From NCBI GenBank assembly GCA_001802455.1, contig MGXZ01000016.1, forward strand, positions 62,001 through 126,000: DNA of 64,000 nt. Direction: 5' to 3'. How positions within the stretch are numbered: the stretch's first letter is position 1; each line of letters starts with the position of its first letter. Shown here one piece after another: positions 49,811-60,136 of the stretch. The notes beneath the pieces are model-generated. The model ran no database searches and had not been told where the DNA came from. It worked only from the letters and a program-made list of their open reading frames with translations. This stretch comes from Gammaproteobacteria bacterium RIFCSPHIGHO2_12_FULL_39_24. Lineage in GTDB: Bacteria > Pseudomonadota > Gammaproteobacteria > Coxiellales > Coxiellaceae. Position numbers and translations under genes: made by a program.

Positions 49811-50655
49811 GATGGATACTTCTTAATTTCACCGTTTAACCGAAATTCATTTCTCAATTTTTGTTGAGTCGCGAATGCTTGATGACGATTCGCTTCAGGC
49901 CCGACAAAAACGGCTGTCATCGGATGATGGTTGTGAATAACGTGTTTTGTATAAGCAATAAAATGACGTTGACGTAATTTTTCCACCAATGCTTGTGCAT
50001 TTTTGTGGTCAGAAAACACAGCCAATTGAATAGTCACTGTTGGTTTTGCTGCATGATGCACCACTGGTGTAGCTTGTGCTTGAATTTGAACGGGTTGTAA
50101 TGGCTGAACTTGAGTGGTTGACGCATCAGCAGAAGCAGTGGATTGTTGTTGCGCAACCGTTGCGGTTGCAGCTTCACTGGGTGCACCCGTTGTTAAACCA
50201 GACGCTGCAGAAACAGATTGATCCGGCGAAAACGAATTACTGCTTGTTTTAGTGCTGACTGTATTTTGAATCGCGGGTTGCGCTGCCGTTGATGCTGATG
50301 TTGGTACTGATGGCGTTGTTTGAGTTTGAGTTTGAGTTTGAGTTTGAGTTTGCTGTATATTCGAAGCATCTGACGTATTCGAACTGGCAACCGCGCTCAC
50401 ATTATCATTCGCTATCGCAGTTGCCGTTGTCACATTGGTCGTTGTCGTATCGGCAGTTGCCGCATTGGCAGTGGTACTTGCTTCCGCTGGCAGTGTCACT
50501 GAAACAGCAGGCGCAACCGGTGCGCTTGGAATGTTTGTCGACAATTTTGTTTGAACTGACGGTCGCGAATTGTGAAACAAGAAAGGTAGGATGACGAATA
50601 AGGCACCAACTAACACCAGTATCCCTATCAGTCTTTGCTTCATTTTTTCTTCCAC
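49807..50655 (-). CDS. dedD: DedD-like SPOR-domain protein
   Basis: N-terminal TM, Ala/Thr-rich linker with QTQTQTQTQTQT, C-terminal SPOR (VTIQLAVFSDHKNAQALVEKLRQRHFIAYTK). Confidence 0.9.
   Translation of the reverse strand: MEEKMKQRLIGILVLVGALFVILPFLFHNSRPSVQTKLSTNIPSAPVAPAVSVTLPAEASTTANAATADTTTTNVTTATAIANDNVSAVASSNTSDASNIQQTQTQTQTQTQTTPSVPTSASTAAQPAIQNTVSTKTSSNSFSPDQSVSAASGLTTGAPSEAATATVAQQQSTASADASTTQVQPLQPVQIQAQATPVVHHAAKPTVTIQLAVFSDHKNAQALVEKLRQRHFIAYTKHVIHNHHPMTAVFVGPEANRHQAFATQQKLRNEFRLNGEIKKYPS
50322..50352 (-). repeat. (TTTGAG)n hexamer array in dedD encoding (QT)n
   Basis: tttgagtttgagtttgagtttgagtttgag. Confidence 0.95.
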
Positions 50656-51935
50656 ACAGTGTCTCCTTTTTTTAATAAATACCGCTTCGCAGCGGCGACG
50701 GTGTAAAACGATCCGAAAATTAAAGCACGATCACATTCCCGTTGGCAATGCACTTTTTCTAAAAATAACATCGCTTCTTCAACGGAAGTAAAAGTATAAC
50801 CATTTTTTATCCCGCTCGTCTTTAAAAATGCAGCAATGTCACTTCCATCCGCACCGCGATCAGTATACGCAGATAAATCACAAACACACCACGTTTGCAC
50901 TAATGGAATTAAAGGCAAAACCGTGTCTTGCATTGCTTTGTCTTTTAACATTCCCACAATCGCAACCGTATTGTTCACTGCAGGTAATTTTTTATATTGT
51001 TCTGCCAACCAAGCTGATGCATGTGGATTATGTGCAACATCAAAAACGCAGGGAAATGGATTGCGCTGTAATTCAAATCGACCGGGTAAATCAATCTGAT
51101 TTATTCCTTCAATAATATTTTCTCGAGAAATGGGCAATAAATAATTTAGTGCAACAATGGCGCGAATCGCGATAACAGTATTTTGAATTTTTAATATTGA
51201 GAGGGGTAATTTTTCATAATGAAAATCGGATCCCCAGCAATTAAAACTATTTTTATTAATTTGATAAAAAAAATCGCGATTAATTTGCAATAATACTGCA
51301 TTTTTTTTTAAAACCGTTTCTGCTAATGTATGCGGCGGATTTTCTTCGCCTGAAATCAATAATTTTCCCGCGTGCGCAATCGAGGCTTTTTCATAAGCAA
51401 TTTCCTCGCGTGAATTTCCTAACCAATCCATGTGATCCAATGCAATGGAAGTGACGATGGCAACATCACTATCAACAATGTTGACTGCGTCTAATCGACC
51501 ACCTAATCCGACTTCTAAAATAATCACATCGGGTTTTGCTGCTTGAAATAAAAATAATGCGGCCAGTGTGGTGAATTCAAAAAAACTCAAAATAATATTT
51601 TGTCGCGCATGTTCCACCATTTCAAATGCGTGTATTAAATTCTCATCATCAATATTTTTATTATTAATCCGAATTCGTTCGTTAAAATCCATTAAATGCG
51701 GGGAAGTGTATAATGCGGTTTGATATCCCGCTTGATGATAAATGGATTCGAGTGCTTTGGTTGTTGAACCTTTACCATTGGTTCCTGCAACCGTAATGAC
51801 AGGACAAGAAAATGAAATGAGTTGTAATCGTTTCGCAACTTTTCTGATACGATCTAAACCCAACTCCATTCTGTGTTGATGAATTTGTTTGATGTGGAAA
51901 AACCAGTCGTCCAGAGAAAAAGCAGACGTGCTCAT
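50640..51935 (-). CDS. folC: dihydrofolate/folylpolyglutamate synthase
   Basis: VITVAGTNGKGSTTKALESIYHQAGYQTALYTSPHL; EVGLGGRLDAVNIVDSDVAIVTSIALDH; FDVAHNPHA. Confidence 0.97.
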   Translation of the reverse strand: MSTSAFSLDDWFFHIKQIHQHRMELGLDRIRKVAKRLQLISFSCPVITVAGTNGKGSTTKALESIYHQAGYQTALYTSPHLMDFNERIRINNKNIDDENLIHAFEMVEHARQNIILSFFEFTTLAALFLFQAAKPDVIILEVGLGGRLDAVNIVDSDVAIVTSIALDHMDWLGNSREEIAYEKASIAHAGKLLISGEENPPHTLAETVLKKNAVLLQINRDFFYQINKNSFNCWGSDFHYEKLPLSILKIQNTVIAIRAIVALNYLLPISRENIIEGINQIDLPGRFELQRNPFPCVFDVAHNPHASAWLAEQYKKLPAVNNTVAIVGMLKDKAMQDTVLPLIPLVQTWCVCDLSAYTDRGADGSDIAAFLKTSGIKNGYTFTSVEEAMLFLEKVHCQRECDRALIFGSFYTVAAAKRYLLKKGDTVWKKK

Positions 51936-51950
51936 TTTTTAAAGCAACAA

Positions 51951-52448
51951 CTATTGCTTTGGCCCGAAAATGGTATTCGCTAAAATGGCATGCGCGACAA
52001 CATGAGAATGACTGCTGTCAGTATAATTCATGGATAAAATGTCGCTCATCTGAATAAGGTGTGAGCTGGGCGAGTACGTCGCAATGATCATCGTATTCGC
52101 ATAGTTATTACCTGGAGTTTGGCAATAAGAGATCGGTTCAGGCACAAAAGATTGTCCGTTGCCACCATACTGATAACACAATATGGCATGCAATTGGTTA
52201 TTGGAAAATTGCAAGGCAGTACCGGGACCCTTTTCTCCAGCGGGAGGGAGCACCCATATCTGCGTATCAGGATCGTATGAAGATGAAACGTGTTGTCTTA
52301 TTTCCAGATTTGCACACCAAGCAGCAGGAGTGGAAACACAAGAAGCAATATATCCGGGAGCCGTTATGTCATAAGGAATGGGTACAGCAAACGCATTACC
52401 CGCAATTGCTGTCGTCAATCCAGCCAACAAAAGAATATTTTTTTTCAT
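51951..52448 (-). CDS. hypothetical secreted protein
   Basis: Signal peptide MKKNILLLAGLTTAIAGNAFA; no domain recognised. Confidence 0.65.
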   Translation of the reverse strand: MKKNILLLAGLTTAIAGNAFAVPIPYDITAPGYIASCVSTPAAWCANLEIRQHVSSSYDPDTQIWVLPPAGEKGPGTALQFSNNQLHAILCYQYGGNGQSFVPEPISYCQTPGNNYANTMIIATYSPSSHLIQMSDILSMNYTDSSHSHVVAHAILANTIFGPKQ

Positions 52449-52449
52449 A

Positions 52450-53418
52450 TTATCTCCCTTTCCCATGAGTATGGTTAACTTCTGCGGAATGATTTCTAAG
52501 TTCACGTTGTTCCTGTCTTTTTAATGACTTTGATGGTAATAGCGTCCAAAAATGCTTGTTTTTTGGTGTCTTCACCGTCACACCACCATTACCGCAATTT
52601 GCAGTAATCAGTGCATTGAACATCTCTTGATACTCTTTGCTAAAACCTGTAGTCAAATTTGCAACCACTTCTGATGTTGGTTTCTGACACGCAGGACCCA
52701 GTGTTTTACACACTGCTAGTGTGTTATCAAACGCTGTTTGACACTCAGCAGGATTAAAACCAAGTGATCCCAAAGTGGTTAATATTTGTTGTGAGAGAGC
52801 AGGCACATCATAACAATGAATGTATCCACCTCCTGCTGGCGCAGGCGGTATCGGTATCGGACCCGTAGCGGAAATCATAATGCTTACGCGAGGACCATCG
52901 TCGGTCATCGTTGGTGTCATCTCTACAGTATGGGTTGGACTGACAAGTTTAGTGGATGTTTGTGATAAAGGCCGAGAAGCGGTGGCACCTGCAGATGATG
53001 TCAGTGAAAAAAGTCTCGTGGAAGTTAGCGATCCTGATCCTGAATTCGATCTGGACAATCCATTCGTTTCGCTGTCTGTATCTGTTTCTTCGCTGCGAGT
53101 CAAAGAATGCGAACCAGTCTCTGTAAAAGTGACACGAGGTGAAGACGTACGACTTGATGAAGATGAACCTGTTTCAAGAATAGAGGGAGATAATGAGGGT
53201 GTCGGGCTGCATGTGTGAGTATGCGCTTTATGATTATTTATTCCTGGTTTGTGTCTCAGTGAAAGATACGCGATAAGTATGATGGTAGAAATAGAGCCCA
53301 CTGTTAATAAGACCGCACCTGCCGCTTGTTTTTGTTTTTTTGTTGGGCGAGGAAGTGATCGTCCATCATTTGATAGACTTAATTCGTCATTAATTGGGTT
53401 ATAATAATCAAGAGGCAT
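52450..53418 (-). CDS. hypothetical single-pass membrane protein with Ser/Thr-rich (mucin-like) region
   Basis: TM AAGAVLLTVGSISTIILIAYLSL followed by Ser/Thr-rich ~130 aa and a Cys-containing distal domain. Confidence 0.65.
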   Translation of the reverse strand: MPLDYYNPINDELSLSNDGRSLPRPTKKQKQAAGAVLLTVGSISTIILIAYLSLRHKPGINNHKAHTHTCSPTPSLSPSILETGSSSSSRTSSPRVTFTETGSHSLTRSEETDTDSETNGLSRSNSGSGSLTSTRLFSLTSSAGATASRPLSQTSTKLVSPTHTVEMTPTMTDDGPRVSIMISATGPIPIPPAPAGGGYIHCYDVPALSQQILTTLGSLGFNPAECQTAFDNTLAVCKTLGPACQKPTSEVVANLTTGFSKEYQEMFNALITANCGNGGVTVKTPKNKHFWTLLPSKSLKRQEQRELRNHSAEVNHTHGKGR

Positions 53419-53506
53419 AATAAATATCTCACGGGTAATATTGAAACTGTGACGAAGCTTAACTCAGGATTATTAACAAGGGAAACAAAAAAAACTTAAG
53501 GAAAAA

Positions 53507-54346
53507 TTAAATCAACTTCGACAGCAAACGATGCACCGTTTCCCGCATTTCACGTCGATCCACGATGTTATCAATCGCTCCTTGTTGCAATAAAAATTCA
53601 CTGCGTTGAAAACCGTCGGGTAAAGTTTGTCGAATGGTTTGTTCAATCACGCGAGGTCCTGCAAATCCCATTAAAGCTTTTGGTTCTGCAATAATAATAT
53701 CGCCGAGTGTTGCTAAACTTGCTGACACACCACCCATAGTTGGATCAGCTAACACAGAAATAAAAGGCAATTTTGCGCGTGACAATTGTGTTAACGCAGT
53801 CGCTGTTTTTGCCATTTGAAATAATGAAAATAATCCTTCTTGCATGCGTGCACCACCACTCGTTGCAAAACAAATCAGCGGCGCATGATGTTCAATGGCA
53901 GCTTTCACAGCAGCAACAAATCGTTCACCCACTGCATAACTCATCGAACCACCAATAAAACTAAATTCAAATGCAGCTGTAATGACTGGCATATCGTGCA
54001 ATTTTCCTTTCATGACAACCAACGCTTCGGTTTCACCCGTTTCTTTTTGTGCGGTAGATAAACGATCTTTATATTTTTTGGAATCACGAAATTTCAAACG
54101 ATCGATCGGCAAAATGGTTTGTCCAATTTCTTCACGATCATTGGGATCCAGAAAAAAATCCAATCGTTGTCGCGCCGTGATGCGCATGTGATGTTGACAC
54201 TTGGGACAAACAAATAAATTGCGTTCTAATTCGGCGCGATACAAAACCGCTTCACATTCCGTACATTTACTCCAAATTCCTTCTGGAACGCCCTTCTTTT
54301 TAGCAGAAACGGAAATTTTTGGCAGTAATCTTTTAAACCAACTCAT
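53507..54346 (-). CDS. accD: acetyl-CoA carboxylase carboxyltransferase subunit beta
   Basis: Zinc motif [48 protein letters not shown]. Confidence 0.97.
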   Translation of the reverse strand: MSWFKRLLPKISVSAKKKGVPEGIWSKCTECEAVLYRAELERNLFVCPKCQHHMRITARQRLDFFLDPNDREEIGQTILPIDRLKFRDSKKYKDRLSTAQKETGETEALVVMKGKLHDMPVITAAFEFSFIGGSMSYAVGERFVAAVKAAIEHHAPLICFATSGGARMQEGLFSLFQMAKTATALTQLSRAKLPFISVLADPTMGGVSASLATLGDIIIAEPKALMGFAGPRVIEQTIRQTLPDGFQRSEFLLQQGAIDNIVDRREMRETVHRLLSKLI

Positions 54347-54395
54347 CAGCGCACTCGCTTCTGTGCTATTTGTTTGTTGGCAATCATAGCAGAGA

Positions 54396-55184
54396 TTATC
54401 CTAAAAAAAATGGTCCTTTTGGTAATGTCGGTAATTCAAATTGGTTAGGATAGTCAATGTCGACCAGATACAGTCCATTGGGTGCGCTGGTTATACTTGC
54501 GCATCGACGATCGCGAGAGTGTAATACTTCAATTACCCACTCCGGTTTTTTTTCACCTTCACCAATTTCTTGCAACACGCCCACAATATTACGCACCATA
54601 TGTAATAAAAATGCATTGGCGCGCACTTCAATAACCACCATTTGTCCGCGTCGCTCTACTTTAAGATGGTGAATGATTCGCACGGCATGCTGCGCTTGAC
54701 AACCCGAACCCCGAAAAGCACTAAAATCATGTTCGCCCAATAAATATTGCGCAGCGCGATGCATTGAATCCACGTCCAATGGTTTGTAATACCAACCAAC
54801 CGTTTTGTTAAAAATACCGGGGCGCACCGGTTGATTGCAAATAATATATCGATAGGTGCGAGATAATGCTGAAAAACGCGCATGAAAATCAGACGTTGTT
54901 TTTTTTGCCCAGAGAACGGATACATCAGATGGTAAATTACTATTCGCGCCAAACACCCATGATCGCTCAGTGCGCTCTGCTTCTGTATCAAAGTGAACGA
55001 CTTGCGCAGATGCATGTACTCCTGCATCAGTACGACCCGCACAAACCACTGAAATAGGTTGATTGGCAACACGAGAAAGTGCGTGCTCAACTGTTTGTTG
55101 AACACTACTCACTTCCTCTTGATGTTGCCATCCGTGAAAACGGGAACCATCATAGCAAACACCCAGCGCAATTCGATTAATCAT
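54396..55184 (-). CDS. truA: tRNA pseudouridine synthase A
   Basis: [50 protein letters not shown]. Confidence 0.97.
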   Translation of the reverse strand: MINRIALGVCYDGSRFHGWQHQEEVSSVQQTVEHALSRVANQPISVVCAGRTDAGVHASAQVVHFDTEAERTERSWVFGANSNLPSDVSVLWAKKTTSDFHARFSALSRTYRYIICNQPVRPGIFNKTVGWYYKPLDVDSMHRAAQYLLGEHDFSAFRGSGCQAQHAVRIIHHLKVERRGQMVVIEVRANAFLLHMVRNIVGVLQEIGEGEKKPEWVIEVLHSRDRRCASITSAPNGLYLVDIDYPNQFELPTLPKGPFFLG

Positions 55185-55195
55185 TTTTTTAGTTT

Positions 55196-55894
55196 TTATT
55201 TACCATTCATTTTTTGAAGTAGCGTTAATGCCTCATTCCGTTGTTCGTTATTACACTTTTCCATGATCGTTTTAATAATTTCTCGCGCTTGATCATGATC
55301 ATTCATCACCATGTATGAACGCGCTAAATCCAATTTCGCAGGAATGGCTTCGGCTGTTGACATAAAATCAAATTCATTTTTAGTATCATCCTCATTTTTT
55401 GCAAAAGCATGATTGACAACGGTTCTTCCTCTTGAAGTACGATTAAGTCGTTTGCTAACGGCAAGTCCCATTCCCATTAAAACCAAAGCAGCTGCAACGA
55501 ATATCAGCGATAACTTAATATCTTCATTATGCAACCAACTCCAATTGAATGAGGTTGTCGCATGCGAATTCGCTGTTTGCAACTGAGTAATTGCTTGTTG
55601 TAACTGCATTATGTTTTGCTCAAGCGTTTGAATCACAGTACCCATCGCTTGATTGCTGGCATTCAAATTTTGAATTTGTTGCTCAGTTTGCTGCTCAAAA
55701 TTAGCAGTCGGCGCATTCGAACTGGTCGTCGTTGGATTAATCAGTGCTGCACCGTTATTAATACTCTCAGATGCCGCTACATAGGTCTGTGAAGCAGCGG
55801 GGTCGGTTGAAAAAGGCGCATCCGCTGCCCATCCCGTTATTGCAAAACCAGATAATCCAATCAGTAATAAAAAAATGTGTTTTTTCACAAGCAA
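55196..55894 (-). CDS. short FimV-like protein (C-terminal TPR-type FimV domain, no LysM)
   Basis: Signal peptide, coiled coil, TM, C-terminal AKLDLARSYMVMNDHDQAREIIKTIMEKCNNEQRNEA; located next to truA. Confidence 0.7.
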   Translation of the reverse strand: MLVKKHIFLLLIGLSGFAITGWAADAPFSTDPAASQTYVAASESINNGAALINPTTTSSNAPTANFEQQTEQQIQNLNASNQAMGTVIQTLEQNIMQLQQAITQLQTANSHATTSFNWSWLHNEDIKLSLIFVAAALVLMGMGLAVSKRLNRTSRGRTVVNHAFAKNEDDTKNEFDFMSTAEAIPAKLDLARSYMVMNDHDQAREIIKTIMEKCNNEQRNEALTLLQKMNGK

Positions 55895-56020
55895 CTCCCC
55901 TTAACTTTCCGTGTTGTTACTAGTACGGGTAACACTATAGCAAAATATATTCAGTTGCCCAACACGAGTGAAAAAACTACAATAGGCTTTAAATGCGTAT
56001 GTAAGAGCAAAATTAAAAGC

Positions 56021-56096
56021 GCGAGTGGGAAATTGGGGTGTGCTTGTTTTTGTGTCATTTTCACGAAAAACAAGTACCCCCAAGTCGCCCACGAGT
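56021..56096. repeat. hairpin element family 2, copy 3 (reverse orientation)
   Basis: GGGAAATTGGGGTGTGCTTGTTTTT-GTGTCATTTTCACG-AAAAACAAGTACCCCCAAGTCGCCC. Confidence 0.85.
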
Positions 56097-56172
56097 AAAT
56101 GCAAATTCAGCTCTTAATTCATTTAATTGAATTAAGCGCTGACAATTTGCCATCAAAAAAAGGAAATGATCC

Positions 56173-56832
56173 GTGTCCGAACAAAATAACTCCGTCAAAA
56201 AAATTATCATTGGCGTTATTGCCGTTATTATTATAGCGATTATTGTTTTTTATTTTATCAAACCCATCATTATCCAAGATGAGCTTCCAAAGCCTATTGT
56301 CATTGACACCCAACATCAACCCACTATGGGAAATCCCGCGGCAAAAGTACAAATCGTTGCATTTGAAGATTTAAAATGCATTAATTGCGCACGATTTAAT
56401 ATCAACATGATGCCGTACATCAAAAAACATTATATTGATACCCAAATAGCAAAATACACCATGATCAATTTGGCTTTTGTGGAAGGATCAATGCCAGCAG
56501 CAACGGCAGCACACTGCCTTTATTCGCAAAATAAAGCCCTTTTCTTTCCATTTGTAGAATATATTTTTGCGCATCAACCACCAGAAAATCAAGATTGGGC
56601 AACCATTCCAACGTTGATGAATTTTGCCAGTCAAATTCCTGGTGTGAACATGGATCAATTAGCAAAATGTCTTTTAGAAAATCCTTATGATCAACTATTT
56701 CAAAATAATTTAAATCAGGCAAAAACGATAATGAAAGGATCCGTTTCAACACCCACTGTTTATATTAATGGTATATTGGTTAATCCACTGACCAAAAATC
56801 AAATTGATAAAGTGATTGAAGCAGTCAAATGA
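56173..56832 (+). CDS. DsbA-family thioredoxin-fold protein, membrane anchored
   Basis: N-terminal TM, VQIVAFEDLKCINCARFN (CxxC), C-terminal VSTPTVYINGILV cis-Pro region. Confidence 0.9.
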   Translation: MSEQNNSVKKIIIGVIAVIIIAIIVFYFIKPIIIQDELPKPIVIDTQHQPTMGNPAAKVQIVAFEDLKCINCARFNINMMPYIKKHYIDTQIAKYTMINLAFVEGSMPAATAAHCLYSQNKALFFPFVEYIFAHQPPENQDWATIPTLMNFASQIPGVNMDQLAKCLLENPYDQLFQNNLNQAKTIMKGSVSTPTVYINGILVNPLTKNQIDKVIEAVK

Positions 56833-57266
56833 TAAGAGCAATTGAAAAATATGCATTATTAATTTGTTGGTTCATTGCTTTAATTGCAATGTTATCCACC
56901 TTATTTGCCAGTGAAGTGCTTCATTGGCCAGTTTGCTCTTTATGTTGGTATCAACGCATTGCTATTTATCCCATGGTACTTTTATTGGGAATGGCCGCTT
57001 ACCGTAATGAAACCAACATTATTTCTTACGTGATTCCCTTTTCGGTTATTGGATTTTTATTTGCGGTTTATCAATATCTCGAACAAATGATTCCTGGTTT
57101 TGCGCCAATTGATTTTTGCACGCCGACTGTGCCATGCGATGTTACTCATCTTAAATTATTTGGTTTTATCACTATTCCGTTTTTAAGTGCACTGGCCTGT
57201 TTGATTATTTTTTTATTGTTGTTGGTTGTGAAGAGAAGCGCGAGTGCTAACGACCGCAACGTCTGA
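56829..57266 (+). CDS. dsbB: disulfide bond formation protein B
   Basis: VLHWPVCSLCWYQRIAIYPM; periplasmic CTPTVPC; four TM. Confidence 0.92.
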   Translation: MIRAIEKYALLICWFIALIAMLSTLFASEVLHWPVCSLCWYQRIAIYPMVLLLGMAAYRNETNIISYVIPFSVIGFLFAVYQYLEQMIPGFAPIDFCTPTVPCDVTHLKLFGFITIPFLSALACLIIFLLLLVVKRSASANDRNV

Positions 57267-57305
57267 ATGGATCGCTGCTTCGGAAAAAATGCGCATGATA
57301 ACTTT

Positions 57306-58523
57306 TCACCGCTCCAATCGTACTTTGCAGGCGCTGGCGCTTGTGCTTCCACCGCTGCTAATAAAGCACATCAAAATAAACAAACTCATTAAAATAAAAA
57401 TTAAAATCACACTCCACAATACTGTTGGAGAAGTTGAAAAATGCGATTTAAAATAATTACTCAACCCCGCCACCAAAAACATTTCAATAAAATACAGTAA
57501 GCTCGTCACGATCGCCGACCCCTTTTCTTCAGGTGGAATAGCGGCAAACTGACTGTTGGGAATTTGAATTCCCATTCCCAATAAATAAACAAAGCCCGCG
57601 ACAATTAATACCACTTCATTCACATGATGACTATCCGCTAACGCAATAATACCAGCAAAACTCATCACCATTAATCCATACATCACCGCGGTATCTGATG
57701 AAATAGTCAATCGCGATAATAAATTGGCAATACGAGAACCCATTAAATACGCTGCCAGCATAATGGAAAAAGTCAATCCAAAATTTACAATAGAATATTT
57801 TAATTGATTCATAATAATAAATGGATACTCCATCATTATCAAAAAAAACCCTGTCCAACAAATTGAAATCATCGCAGTATGCACAACAAAATTTTTAGAT
57901 TGTAATGCACGGACATACTGAGAAAAAATAAAAGACAAGGTTATTTTTTGAGGTGAACTTATTTTTGGTTTGGTTTCTGGTAAAAACAATGCAAGCAAAA
58001 GAAAAATACCAATCCCAATTAAAAATAATAAAACAAAACACGCTCGCCACGAAAAAAAATTCACTAAAAAAGAACCTATCAATGGGCCAAGAATAAAAGC
58101 AATTGCCATGCCACTCGACAACAATGCCAACACGCCAACTGCTTTTTGATCTTCACATTGGTCTCTCACAATGACTCGAGCAACCACCGTTCCACAACAT
58201 CCGCCAACACCTTGTAAAAATCGCAAAAAAATCAATAACGATAAATGGTGACAAAATAAAATGGATAATGATGCGAAAATATAAATAAAAATACCCATTA
58301 ATAATGTTTTTTTTCTACCGATTGAATCCGCTAAAACACCGCTGAATAACATACACACCGCAAAACCATACGTAAAACTCACCAGTGATTGCTGAATGGA
58401 AATAATATTCGTATGAAAAAGCGGTACCATTTTCGGCAACGCAGGAACATACAAGTTGGTTGAGAATGTTCCCAACGATACGAGCAGGATTAGCAAAAAT
58501 AGCTTCATAAAAACCTCGCTCAC
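57306..58523 (-). CDS. MFS transporter, Bcr/CflA-like
   Basis: 12-TM, TNLYVPALPKMVPLF, SGVLADSIGRKKTLL. Confidence 0.92.
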   Translation of the reverse strand: MSEVFMKLFLLILLVSLGTFSTNLYVPALPKMVPLFHTNIISIQQSLVSFTYGFAVCMLFSGVLADSIGRKKTLLMGIFIYIFASLSILFCHHLSLLIFLRFLQGVGGCCGTVVARVIVRDQCEDQKAVGVLALLSSGMAIAFILGPLIGSFLVNFFSWRACFVLLFLIGIGIFLLLALFLPETKPKISSPQKITLSFIFSQYVRALQSKNFVVHTAMISICWTGFFLIMMEYPFIIMNQLKYSIVNFGLTFSIMLAAYLMGSRIANLLSRLTISSDTAVMYGLMVMSFAGIIALADSHHVNEVVLIVAGFVYLLGMGIQIPNSQFAAIPPEEKGSAIVTSLLYFIEMFLVAGLSNYFKSHFSTSPTVLWSVILIFILMSLFILMCFISSGGSTSASACKVRLER

Positions 58524-60136
58524 ATCCGCTCGTTACACTCGCGGTTCTGTATTTGATTCACTGGTACATCCCGTTTCCAACTCTCGCTCAATTCTGCTAC
58601 ACAATCCTCAATAATACTGCGCGCAACTTGTGCTGCTTGACCTGAACAAACAAGATAGGAGTTTGTAAAAAAACGATCGCCTTTGGTTAAATCACCTGTC
58701 ACAAAAAATCGTCGCTCGTTCAACACGGTCAATTGATTAAAATCAACCATTATCCCGCCAAATGAATTTGCTGTTAATTGACCTCGCGCCAATAAATTTT
58801 TAATCAGTGTTGACTCGATTTGATTTACATCATAATTAATGCCGGTTGCATTAATCAAACAATCCACTTCATATAATGCAGATTTATTGTTAACGCAATC
58901 CACACCAGAAAACTGAAAGCGATTTTGCTTTATTTGAGGCTCTACAACAAATGAAACAATACTGAGTCGCTCAGATTTAACTAACTGCATTAGTTCATAC
59001 GCCGTTGAAAGCGGCATTGAAAATCGATAGGTTTCCCACATAAAAGCATATTGATTTTTGAAAATTATTTTTTCATCCCGATCCAACCAATGCCACGCTA
59101 AAATAAAAAATTCACTCGCCGATGCCAAAACAGAATTCCACAAGGTGCTATTGTCTTCGGCCATTTTAATTTGCCATTGAAACCACTTAAGCGAAAATAT
59201 TTTTTTAGAAAATAATTTATCCCAGTCAATTGCGGTATGGGATGCATATTCCATTTCCGCTTTCACTAAATTAATCACATCATTGAGTTTGAGCTTTCCT
59301 GAACTGGTTTTGACTAAATGCATCAAAGTATCCGCAGTTAACAAAAAAGGCTGGTAAGCATGATGCATATTTTTCACTGAAGGCAAAAAACCAGAGCGCG
59401 ATGCCATTATTATTTTTCCAGTGTAATGGTGTGATGTTAAAATTCCCACTGTGTCAAGCGCGCTTAATTTGGTGCCCATGATCCCCACTGTTTTGCAGCG
59501 CAGTATTTTTGCCAAATGAGTTTGAGTAGGCCATGCATTTTGAAAATACAAATCAGTGTGTTGCAAGGATGTAAAATTTTTTTTCAAGAAACCGCCCACC
59601 GCTAGCACAACATGAGAAAAATGAAGCGGTGGTGTTTTAGTCAATCGCGCGTAAAAATGCCAATCCAAATCAGCCTCAATATCTTCCACTTCATCCTGAA
59701 TAAAATGAATGGTGGTGTTGTACTGATGTGCAATTTTACTATAAAAATCAGTAATAGAGCGTAAGTACACACCCACCAAACAACGTGGTAAATAAGCGTT
59801 TTTGGTAATGTCTGATGGTGATAACGTTGGGCAATGTTGCCGCCAAATCGCATGATTCTCACGCAACCATTTTAAAAAAGAGGGCTGATTTTTTAGTGGA
59901 AAATCACGATCATCATTCATTCCACTGAATAATCCTGCAGCTGTATTTAATAAATTGCTGGTGTAATCACCACGATAAGCCATTCCCTCTCCCAGCATAT
60001 TATTTTTTTCAATTAATGTGATTTGCAATGGCAATAAATTATCTTCTTCTATTTTTAAATCAAGTAAACTGCATAATGTAAAAATACCACTCGCGCCGCC
60101 ACCGATAATGCCAACATGATGTTGATGTAAATTCAT
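58520..60136 (-). CDS. FAD/NAD(P)-binding protein
   Basis: HHVGIIGGGASGIFTLCSLLDL Rossmann motif; HFSHVVLAVGGF; INATGINYD. Confidence 0.85.
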   Translation of the reverse strand: MNLHQHHVGIIGGGASGIFTLCSLLDLKIEEDNLLPLQITLIEKNNMLGEGMAYRGDYTSNLLNTAAGLFSGMNDDRDFPLKNQPSFLKWLRENHAIWRQHCPTLSPSDITKNAYLPRCLVGVYLRSITDFYSKIAHQYNTTIHFIQDEVEDIEADLDWHFYARLTKTPPLHFSHVVLAVGGFLKKNFTSLQHTDLYFQNAWPTQTHLAKILRCKTVGIMGTKLSALDTVGILTSHHYTGKIIMASRSGFLPSVKNMHHAYQPFLLTADTLMHLVKTSSGKLKLNDVINLVKAEMEYASHTAIDWDKLFSKKIFSLKWFQWQIKMAEDNSTLWNSVLASASEFFILAWHWLDRDEKIIFKNQYAFMWETYRFSMPLSTAYELMQLVKSERLSIVSFVVEPQIKQNRFQFSGVDCVNNKSALYEVDCLINATGINYDVNQIESTLIKNLLARGQLTANSFGGIMVDFNQLTVLNERRFFVTGDLTKGDRFFTNSYLVCSGQAAQVARSIIEDCVAELSESWKRDVPVNQIQNRECNERM

